21,790 bases of DNA from an uncultured bacterium (GTDB lineage: Bacteria; Bacillota; Clostridia; Lachnospirales; Lachnospiraceae), in the NCBI GenBank assembly GCA_937893485.1, contig CALBJL010000159.1:1-21790 (forward strand). The letters are read 5' to 3'. The position numbers were made by a program, and so were the translations under genes. The notes below the pieces were generated by a model. The model saw only the letters and a list, made by a program, of their open reading frames with translations, did not search any database and had not been told where the DNA came from. Numbering within the stretch: the stretch's first letter is position 1; the number at the start of each line of letters is the position of its first letter. Below, piece by piece: positions 14,727 through 21,050 of the stretch.

Positions 14727-15161
14727 ATGAGTGAAAAAAAGGTAACAGAGGCAGAAATGAACGCATTACTGGATGAAGATGTGGATGAGAAGAAAAAAAA
14801 TGAAGCAGAGCTGCTTGAACAGCAGGAGTCAGATGAACGTCCGGTTGACGAAGTCCCGAAAGGGATACATTTGTTGTCGAATGCCATTCAGATGGATAAT
14901 CAGCAGATTACAGAGATTGAATACGATCTCGATTGCCTGACACCGATTCAGTACATCAATCTGGTTAAAAGATTATCTAAGAAAAAGCAGATTCCTGTGC
15001 CGGAGGTTGACATGGAGGTACAGATCTCCTATTTTGCGTTGGCATCTGGTATTCCGGTTACGGTTTTAAAAAGTCAGATGTCAACCAGTGATTATACACA
15101 GGTCTGCGGGTTAGTGCGAACTTTTTTACTGGGTGCTTCGGTGGAGGAGCTGGAGGAATAG
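14727..15161 (+). CDS. Tail assembly chaperone, short form (P2 gpE-like)
   Basis: A 144-residue protein with an acidic, Lys/Glu-rich N-terminus and a helical core (YDLDCLTPIQYINLVKRLSK ... SYFALASGIPVTVLKSQ) of the P2 gpE type. These chaperones coat the tape measure before tube assembly. The ATG at 14727 has GGAGG (14714-14718) 8 nt upstream; an upstream TTG sits inside the terminator T-run and is rejected. The frame-0 stop is TAG at 15159-15161, shortly after a slippery T TTT TTA, where part of the ribosomes should shift to make the longer form. Confidence 0.82.
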   Translation: MSEKKVTEAEMNALLDEDVDEKKKNEAELLEQQESDERPVDEVPKGIHLLSNAIQMDNQQITEIEYDLDCLTPIQYINLVKRLSKKKQIPVPEVDMEVQISYFALASGIPVTVLKSQMSTSDYTQVCGLVRTFLLGASVEELEE

Positions 15162-15322
15162 CGGAGATACGATCTCTATGTGCGAATATCACACTGGATA
15201 CATCAACGTCCTATATGGAGGCAATGAATATGCCAATCGGTGAATTGCTGTTGTTTTGTGATGCACTGGATGAGATTGCCGAGGAGCGAAAAAGGTTGAT
15301 AGACGAAGCACAGAATCATTAA
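14727..15322 (+). CDS. Tail assembly chaperone, -1 frameshift fusion (P2 E+E'-like)
   Basis: The slip site T TTT TTA (15122-15128) sits in frame within codons 132-134. After a -1 shift the next codon begins at 15128 and the frame stays open to TAA at 15320-15322, adding 64 residues: TGCFGGGAGGIAEIRSLCAN and on, with helical IGELLLFCDALDEIAEERKR near the end. The full product would be 198 residues. This fills the otherwise empty gap before the tape measure gene. P2 E/E' and lambda G/GT use the same strategy, and the same place in the operon. The slip heptamer and the open frame are seen; frameshifting itself is inferred. Confidence 0.85.
15122..15128 (+). promoter_or_regulatory. -1 programmed frameshift slip site
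   Basis: TTTTTTA read as T TTT TTA in the zero frame, the canonical X XXY YYZ form. It lies 31 nt before the zero-frame stop. A run of five GG pairs (15140-15156) follows at a distance where stimulatory RNA structures normally act. Confidence 0.82.
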
Positions 15323-15335
15323 ACAGGAGATAGCA

Positions 15336-17273
15336 ATGGGAAAAGGAAAGGTTTTAAAAACCACGATTTCTCTGCTTGGAAAGGTCGATCCATCATTAAA
15401 AACCGCATTGTCAAAAGCGCAGAAACAGTCGGATGATACCGGAAAAAGTATGGTAAAGAGCATGAAAAATGCTGGAGCAGCCATGACAAAGGGTATGAAG
15501 AACACCGGAGCAGTCATGACAAAGACGGTGAAGGGCTTTGCAAAGACTGCGATCGCTGCATTTGCTGGGATTGCCGCGGCTGCAAGATTAAAAGAGTTTG
15601 CACAGCAATGTATTACGGAGGCGAAAGAAGCGATTGATGTAGAAACCAAGCTGGGAGCGTTGTTGCAGAATGTGACAAAAATTCAGATACGGGGTCCTAA
15701 TGCGGCGGCAGATGCTGCGAGCGAGTTAATAAAAGTAGGGGATCAGTTGGAACGCAGTGGTGTTGTTGCCGGTGATGTGATGGTTGCCGGATTCCAGCAA
15801 TTAGCATCGTTTCAGTTGGATGATGTAGATATTACTACTCTATCAGAAGGAATGGCAGATCTGTTAGCTCAAACAAAGGGATTAAATGCAACTCAAAGTG
15901 ATGCAGTATCAGTCGCAAATATGATCGGAAAAGTCATGACAGGAAGCGTTGGAGCTTTGACGCGTGTCGGTATTATTTTTGATGAGAATCAGGAAAAAGT
16001 GCTCAAAATGGGTAACGCCGAAGAAAAGGTTGCAATGCTGGCAGAAGTGCTAAAGCAAAATGTCGGTGGTGTTAATAAAGCACTGGCTGAGACTGATCAA
16101 GGAAAAATGGTTGTGGCCGAGAATGCAATCGGTGCGATAAGGGATGAGATTGGTCGGAAATTGCTTCCGATCATAGCCAATTTAGCGGTAAAATCTGTGC
16201 CACTTGTAGAAAACGCATTTAATAAAGTCGGCGAGGTTGTAGATAAAGTATCTCCGCATATTCAAAACATGATATCAACAGCCATACCATTGGCGGAAAA
16301 GGCATTTGCCGTGGTCAGCGGGACACTGGATGAGGTTGCACCTGTGGCAGAGGAAATGTTTTCATTCATTATTGACTCAGCCAGACAGTTGAGTCCGGTA
16401 TTTACATCTGTTGGTCAGAGTATTATGGACGGATTGGGTGGACAGCTTCCTGATATCATGACTGTGATGCAGACGATATTTGGATATATCCGGCAGTGGA
16501 TGCCGGTGATTATTTCTAATATAGGAGTAGTTGCTACAACAATGAGCCCGGTCGTATCGGCATTGATTCGTGTCGCACAAATGATACTGCCGAAGATTAT
16601 GTCGCTGAGCATGAGCTTGGAACCGTTATTGCAATCATTATCACCGGTTTTGAATTTTATCGGAACGGCATTTGGAACTGTGTTTGGTGCAATACTCCGT
16701 ACAGTTGGAAGTGTAATTGGTGGAATCATAAATAATATTACTGGTATTATTACATGTTTGACTGGTGTGATCGACTATTTGAATACTTTTTTTGCTGGTG
16801 GCTGGGTGAATGTATGGGAGCGTATAAAAGCAACGTTTTCAAGTGTCTGGAGCTCAATCAAGAGCATTGCGCGGTCTGCGTTATCAGCGATTATATCACC
16901 AATCAACAACATCATATCCGGTATTAACAAGGTTAGCAGTGTGGTTGGCATTCAAGCGATCCCGAATATAGCAGTGCCGCAGTTCGCAGAAGGAGCAACG
17001 GTTAATCGACCGACACTGGCGGTTGTTGGTGAGGGTAGTGATCCGGAAACAATCGTCCCGCACAATAATAAGCCGCGAAGCAGACGTTTGCTTGCGAATG
17101 CAGCAGCAGGAGTCGGTATGAAATTTGGCAAAGGTAACTCGTATACATATGCACCGGTAATCTATGCAAGTAATGCAAAAGGGGTACAGGAGGTATTGGA
17201 TAGCGATTTTGAGCGATTCAAGTCGTATATGGATCGCTGTCTGGATGATAATGACAGGGAGGTATTTGCTTAA
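15336..17273 (+). CDS. Tape measure protein
   Basis: A 645-residue protein that sets tail length and is ejected with the DNA. The N-terminus is Ala/Gly/Lys/Met-rich with an internal short repeat (NAGAAMTKGMKNTGAVMTK) and a hydrophobic stretch at about 67-86. A long helical middle follows, with further hydrophobic segments at roughly 438-487 (FIGTAFGTVFGAILRTVGSV and on) that could insert in the host membrane. The C-terminal AEGATVNRPTLAVVGEGSDP is typical of Firmicute tape measures. It is shorter than P2 gpT (about 815), so a shorter tail is expected. It starts 13 nt after the chaperone fusion stop, with GGAG 6 nt before the ATG. Confidence 0.92.
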   Translation: MGKGKVLKTTISLLGKVDPSLKTALSKAQKQSDDTGKSMVKSMKNAGAAMTKGMKNTGAVMTKTVKGFAKTAIAAFAGIAAAARLKEFAQQCITEAKEAIDVETKLGALLQNVTKIQIRGPNAAADAASELIKVGDQLERSGVVAGDVMVAGFQQLASFQLDDVDITTLSEGMADLLAQTKGLNATQSDAVSVANMIGKVMTGSVGALTRVGIIFDENQEKVLKMGNAEEKVAMLAEVLKQNVGGVNKALAETDQGKMVVAENAIGAIRDEIGRKLLPIIANLAVKSVPLVENAFNKVGEVVDKVSPHIQNMISTAIPLAEKAFAVVSGTLDEVAPVAEEMFSFIIDSARQLSPVFTSVGQSIMDGLGGQLPDIMTVMQTIFGYIRQWMPVIISNIGVVATTMSPVVSALIRVAQMILPKIMSLSMSLEPLLQSLSPVLNFIGTAFGTVFGAILRTVGSVIGGIINNITGIITCLTGVIDYLNTFFAGGWVNVWERIKATFSSVWSSIKSIARSALSAIISPINNIISGINKVSSVVGIQAIPNIAVPQFAEGATVNRPTLAVVGEGSDPETIVPHNNKPRSRRLLANAAAGVGMKFGKGNSYTYAPVIYASNAKGVQEVLDSDFERFKSYMDRCLDDNDREVFA

Positions 17274-17482
17274 TGAGAATCGTATCTACATATCACCCGA
17301 ATCGCGGCGAGGCATGGGATATGATAGCTTTCAAGGAGTTAGGTAGTGAGTATTATGCTCAAGAACTGATGGATGCGAATCCTCAGTATCACGGAATCTC
17401 CTTTTTTGAAGGAACGGAGGTATTAAATATTCCGTATGTAGATGAACAGGAGCGTGCGTATCAGGCACCATGGAGGATGTAA
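17273..17482 (+). CDS. Tail protein X (P2 gpX-like, LysM-type)
   Basis: A 69-residue protein starting on the last base of the tape measure stop (TAATG). The pattern TYHPNRGEAWDMIAFKELGS then ELMDANPQY matches gpX, a small LysM-like domain protein of P2 tails (67 residues) that is thought to bind the tail or cell-wall glycan. It lies between the tape measure and gpD genes. A C-terminal aromatic/basic tail follows. Confidence 0.85.
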   Translation: MRIVSTYHPNRGEAWDMIAFKELGSEYYAQELMDANPQYHGISFFEGTEVLNIPYVDEQERAYQAPWRM

Positions 17483-18415
17483 ATGCAGATATTGATTGAC
17501 GGTAAGGATGTGTCAGATTTCGTTACAGTCGGTAGCTGTATTCATGAGGACAGTGTATCGGGGAGATCCGATGCACTGTCTGTTTCATTTAACGATGATA
17601 CAGACAGCAAAACGAATTGGAGAGAATGGAATTTGATCAAAGGAACGGAAATCGAGATCCATACGGAACAGTTTGAATCGGGAAGTATGTATGTGAGTCG
17701 GATTTCTGTCGCAGATGGACGGTTTGATGTGCGGGCGCAGTCCGTACAGAATCGGGCGTGGGATGAGAGTACACAGTCATATGAAGATATTTCATTTTTT
17801 GAGCTGCTTCAAGAAGGTGCTAAGGCGATGGGATTGACGTTGGAAACGTATAATCTAAAAAATTATACTTATCAGTGCGTGATCCGGTTGAAACAGAACT
17901 GGCCGGGATTCTTGAAACAGCGATGTATGTTAGAAGGTGCTGGAATAAAAATATACAATAAAAAACTGATCGTTTTTGATGAGAAATCCTTTGAGAGCAG
18001 TTCGCCGGTCGGAACGATAAATGTAGAAGATTTTTCGTGTCAGCCAGAATTTGTAACAAGCGATGATGTGCTTCGTGCGGTTCACAACAGATATCGAACG
18101 GTTGACAGGGTTATCGATACTTCCGTGGGTTCTGGAATTGCTTATGGAAAAGGTGTAGAAGTCGAGGTGTCTTGCTCCAGTATCGGTGAGAGCAGACGTT
18201 TTACAAAAAATATCATGCGCGAAAAAAATAAGAATGAATATCGGGCATCTGGAGTAGTGGCAGGATGTGAATTTAGTGCAGGTATTACGGTAAGGCTTGT
18301 TGGATCTGTGTGGGGTTCCTTCGCGGGTATCTATTTTGTGGATCGGGTCGTTACAGATATGCTCCACCAGTCACAGAGGCTTTTTATGAGAAAACTGATA
18401 GTAGGAGATTATTGA
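17483..18415 (+). CDS. Baseplate hub protein (P2 gpD-like)
   Basis: A 310-residue protein of the gpD/gp27-like hub family, which forms the trimeric centre of the baseplate through which the tube passes. The N-terminus MQILIDGKDVSDFVTVGSCI and the GRSDALSVSFND segment are strand-rich; the middle SFFELLQEGAKAMGLTLETY and GFLKQRCMLEGAGIKIYNKK patterns are typical of the family. The ATG directly follows the gpX stop with GGAGG 7 nt upstream. P2 gpD has 387 residues, so this is a somewhat shorter version. Confidence 0.85.
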   Translation: MQILIDGKDVSDFVTVGSCIHEDSVSGRSDALSVSFNDDTDSKTNWREWNLIKGTEIEIHTEQFESGSMYVSRISVADGRFDVRAQSVQNRAWDESTQSYEDISFFELLQEGAKAMGLTLETYNLKNYTYQCVIRLKQNWPGFLKQRCMLEGAGIKIYNKKLIVFDEKSFESSSPVGTINVEDFSCQPEFVTSDDVLRAVHNRYRTVDRVIDTSVGSGIAYGKGVEVEVSCSSIGESRRFTKNIMREKNKNEYRASGVVAGCEFSAGITVRLVGSVWGSFAGIYFVDRVVTDMLHQSQRLFMRKLIVGDY

Positions 18416-18416
18416 T

Positions 18417-18593
18417 ATGCGGATAGGAACAGTGTTAATTGTATCTGATTCGGGAGCAACAGTATTGATTGATGATTTGAATATCAGGTTGAAGTGTCAG
18501 ATTATAACCAATATTACTGTTAAACCGAAAGATAGCGTATTGGTTGAATTGTTACCCGGAGGATTGAGCGGTATTATTATAGGAGTGATGTGA
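18417..18593 (+). CDS. Tiny OB-fold-like protein in the gpV (spike) position
   Basis: A 58-residue protein starting 1 nt after the gpD stop (TGATATG) with GGAG at the end of the preceding gene, and ending 1 nt before the next gene. It is almost entirely beta-type: RIGTVLIVSDSGATVLIDD, then CQIITNITVKPKDSVLVELL and GGLSGIIIGVM. The ending resembles the GD-x-V-x-V ... GxxxxGxxIGVL pattern of the OB domain of gpV/gp5 baseplate spikes. It lacks a spike tip, a beta-helix or a PAAR motif. It sits where gpV would be expected, after the hub. A minimal spike adaptor is the best guess, but the family is not certain. Confidence 0.6.
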   Translation: MRIGTVLIVSDSGATVLIDDLNIRLKCQIITNITVKPKDSVLVELLPGGLSGIIIGVM

Positions 18594-18594
18594 G

Positions 18595-19143
18595 ATGGCG
18601 TTAGTAGGGTCGTATGGATCGAAGCAGTTTGTAGTCGGCAGAAGAAGGATCTACACAGTCAGTGATATCAGTTTGTCGTCATCGATTGAATTTGAGGATA
18701 AGGAAAATGGGAAAGGTGTCCCAATTAAGCGCAAGAAGAAAGAAAACGGAGAGGAGCTTACTATCAATATTAAGCTGATAGCGCAATGCTGTAATGTTAT
18801 GGACGAGTTTGAATCATGGAAGAAAATGAAATCAGCGGCAGTTCCATATTATTTCCTTTTGGGCAGTAGAAAACTTTCAACATATAAATTGGTGATTACA
18901 AATGTCAGTCTTGCGGATATTCATATGGCGGCAAAAAAGGGAGTTATCTCATCTGCGACTCTGGCGGTTACGTTCGCCGAATCAGGGTCAAAGAGTCAGC
19001 CGCTTCTCAGTAAACAGGCAAGTGAGGAAAACAGACAGCTTGCGGCAAAATCTACAAGACACTGTAAGATGGTAAAAAAGAGGATAGGCAAAAGTACAAA
19101 GTGGAAGGAGATGAGTGAGTGTTTCAATGGTCTGTCGGATTAA
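18595..19143 (+). CDS. P2 gpU-like tail protein with basic C-terminal extension
   Basis: A 182-residue protein. Residues about 5-135 resemble P2 gpU: YFLLGSRKLSTYKLVITNVS and GVISSATLAVTFAESG, with strand-rich N-terminal segments. P2 gpU has 159 residues; here an additional 45-residue C-terminal tail is Lys/Arg/Ser-rich (HCKMVKKRIGKSTKWKEM). In P2 the gene lies between T and D, while here it lies between the gpV-position gene and gpW. The role of gpU in tails is not clearly fixed. The last 25 nt overlap the next gene. Confidence 0.65.
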   Translation: MALVGSYGSKQFVVGRRRIYTVSDISLSSSIEFEDKENGKGVPIKRKKKENGEELTINIKLIAQCCNVMDEFESWKKMKSAAVPYYFLLGSRKLSTYKLVITNVSLADIHMAAKKGVISSATLAVTFAESGSKSQPLLSKQASEENRQLAAKSTRHCKMVKKRIGKSTKWKEMSECFNGLSD

Positions 19144-19394
19144 GCGAATCAGAGAGGGCGGTCAAAAATGTTGCAAATCTGATCAATCTCAGAAAAGGTG
19201 ATTTGCCGTTTGATCGTGATCTGGGAATAAATCCGGATTATGTAGACAAGCCGATTTCAGAGTTGTCTTCGGACATTATTACTGAGTTGGAAGACATGAT
19301 AGGAGAACGTGAGCCGCGTGTTCGGGTATCTGTGGAACTGGCAGACGTTTTAAATGCAGAATCAATTTTGGAGGTGACAGTGACCAATGTATGA
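19119..19394 (+). CDS. Baseplate wedge protein, gp25/P2 gpW family
   Basis: A 91-residue protein with the typical gp25 core: a helix ERAVKNVANLINLRKGDLPF, the signature FDRDLGINPDYVDKPI and a C-terminal strand pattern RVRVSVELADVLNAESILEV. These proteins form part of the baseplate wedge and start sheath assembly. The start is GTG at 19119, with AAGGAG (19105-19110) 8 nt upstream; this means a 25-nt overlap with the gpU-like gene. The 3' end overlaps the gpJ gene by 8 nt. Confidence 0.9.
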   Translation: MFQWSVGLSESERAVKNVANLINLRKGDLPFDRDLGINPDYVDKPISELSSDIITELEDMIGEREPRVRVSVELADVLNAESILEVTVTNV

Positions 19395-20484
19395 GTTTAT
19401 TGCGATTGATGAAGGCGAGCTCATTGAAACCGGAATCAAGGCATATGAAAAAGACTCTGGCGAAGTTTTGTGTGGAGGCGATGAGCGAAGGTTTATGATC
19501 CACTGTTTTGCATATATGGTGATGCTTGCAGTGCGAGAGGCAAATTACGGGATAAATCAGGAATTTATAACAACGGCAGATGAGGACGGCTTGACGGTAT
19601 TAGGAGAAGACTATCAGGTAGAGCGTTTGACGAGTGAAAAGGCACTTGTAATTGTGCGTTTTACAGTTTTAAGTGCTCATACCGAAGTCATCACAATTCC
19701 GGAGGGTACCAGAGTAACTTATGACGGATCTCATTTTTTTGGAACGTTAAAGACAGTTTCAGTTCCGGTTGGAACAGATTATGCAGATATAGAGTGTATG
19801 GCTACGGATGCGGGTGATGATGGGTACAATAATGTATCGATTGGAGCAATCAATACACTGGTTGATAATGTGGCGGGTGTCATATCAGTGTCAAATACAA
19901 CTATTTCATCTGGGGGTGCTGATGAGGAAGGTCTGGAAGAATGGAGAGAACGTATCAACCTAAAGAAGCGAGGTCGCAATACTGCAGGCAGTGAGTTGGC
20001 ATATATCTATCATATTAAATCAGTCGATAGTTCGATTGGAGATGTTAAGGTGCTAAGTACGGACGATGCAGCAGTACATGCAGTGATTTTATGCAAGAAT
20101 GGAGTGATACCCAATGAAGCACTTCTTGCGCGCGTAAAGGAAAAGGTGTCTGCTACTGATAAGAGACCTCTTACAGATTACTTTGATGTTGTAGCACCGG
20201 AAATTGTCAGTTATGGGATTGATTTTCATTATACGATATCACCGTCAGATATGGATTTCGTAGAACGGATCAAAGCGCAGGTGAAAGAAGCTGCGGAGCA
20301 GTTTCGTGATGAGGTGGGAGAGCATCTTGGCACAGATATTATTCCGGATAGCCTGAGACGGTATGTATTAAATGCAGGAGCTTCTACAGTTAGGATTATA
20401 TCACCGGTTGATACGGTTATTGCAGATGACAAGATTGCAAAATTGTCTGGTGATATAGCAATCACATATGATGGAATGAGGTGA
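19387..20484 (+). CDS. Baseplate assembly protein J (P2 gpJ-like)
   Basis: A 365-residue baseplate J-family protein of the wedge (related to T4 gp6). Early residues EANYGINQEFITTADEDGLT and the TIPEGTRVTYDGSHFFGTLK segment, then ECMATDAGDDGYNNVSIGAI and GADEEGLEEWRERINL, are hallmarks of the family. ATG 19387 is the first start after an in-frame stop; the nearest GGAGG is 12 nt away, rather far, so translation probably depends on coupling with the overlapping gp25 gene. It precedes gpI, as in P2. Confidence 0.93.
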   Translation: MYEFIAIDEGELIETGIKAYEKDSGEVLCGGDERRFMIHCFAYMVMLAVREANYGINQEFITTADEDGLTVLGEDYQVERLTSEKALVIVRFTVLSAHTEVITIPEGTRVTYDGSHFFGTLKTVSVPVGTDYADIECMATDAGDDGYNNVSIGAINTLVDNVAGVISVSNTTISSGGADEEGLEEWRERINLKKRGRNTAGSELAYIYHIKSVDSSIGDVKVLSTDDAAVHAVILCKNGVIPNEALLARVKEKVSATDKRPLTDYFDVVAPEIVSYGIDFHYTISPSDMDFVERIKAQVKEAAEQFRDEVGEHLGTDIIPDSLRRYVLNAGASTVRIISPVDTVIADDKIAKLSGDIAITYDGMR

Positions 20485-20488
20485 TTGC

Positions 20489-21037
20489 ATGAACATACAA
20501 GATACAAAGCTACTGGAGGTTATACCGGCATTTATGCAGGATGATAAAACAGTACATGCATTGTGTGCTGCAGCCGATGCTATGTTTCAGAAGCTGATTG
20601 ATGCGATACATATCGCATGGTGGCGAAAGTATATAGATCAATTAGATGTTGAACAGTTGGATGCGATAGCAAAGCAGATAGGTATATTTTGGTATGATGA
20701 TGGTTCTGATATTGTATCAAAGCGAAATGTGCTGAAAAATTATGAGAATGTGCTTGCCATTGCCGGAACACCAGATGCAGTGAAATTTGCGGTGAAGGAT
20801 CTGTTTGGTGATGTTGAGATTATCGAATGGCCTAGTTATGGTGGAGAGCCGTATCATTTTAAACTGTTGGTAAATGCAAAACTCACAGATGATAACATGA
20901 AGCGTTTTGCGTCGGCTGTTGCTGGTGCGAAAAATGTGCGTTCTATTATGGATTCACTCGACACCATGCGAGTCTCAACTGCAAATGTTTATATAGGAGC
21001 AGCATTTACAAATACATACATATGTGAAGTTAAGTAG
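20489..21037 (+). CDS. Tail protein I (P2 gpI-like)
   Basis: A 182-residue protein of the P2 gpI family (P2: 176 residues), which links baseplate wedge and tail fibres. Typical segments are QLDVEQLDAIAKQIGIFWYD, RNVLKNYENVLAIAGTPDAV and KDLFGDVEIIEW. The start has GAGGTGA close upstream, 4 nt after the gpJ stop. Its stop TAG overlaps the GGAGG of the next gene. Confidence 0.9.
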   Translation: MNIQDTKLLEVIPAFMQDDKTVHALCAAADAMFQKLIDAIHIAWWRKYIDQLDVEQLDAIAKQIGIFWYDDGSDIVSKRNVLKNYENVLAIAGTPDAVKFAVKDLFGDVEIIEWPSYGGEPYHFKLLVNAKLTDDNMKRFASAVAGAKNVRSIMDSLDTMRVSTANVYIGAAFTNTYICEVK

Positions 21038-21050
21038 GAGGTGTTGATAT

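Noticed and set aside
14931..14944. CTGACACCGATT as a fourth palindrome copy
   Set aside because: Only one half matches and no inverted partner is next to it.
15162..15335. A 170-bp non-coding gap after the chaperone gene
   Set aside because: The -1 frame is open across it and is joined to the chaperone by an in-phase slip site, so it is coding.
15203..15649. 148-codon - strand frame over the E' region and tape measure start
   Set aside because: Low-complexity hydrophobic Ala/Phe/Val composition is the mirror of the Lys/Ala-rich tape measure N-terminus; both + strand genes there are better supported.
6284..18502. Half-sites GTGTCAGA at 110, 6284, 10881, 17510 and 18494 as additional operators
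   Set aside because: They are more frequent than chance would give for an 8-mer, but several are simply Val-Ser-Asp codons or a GTG start and lack the second arm, so they are too weak to list as sites.
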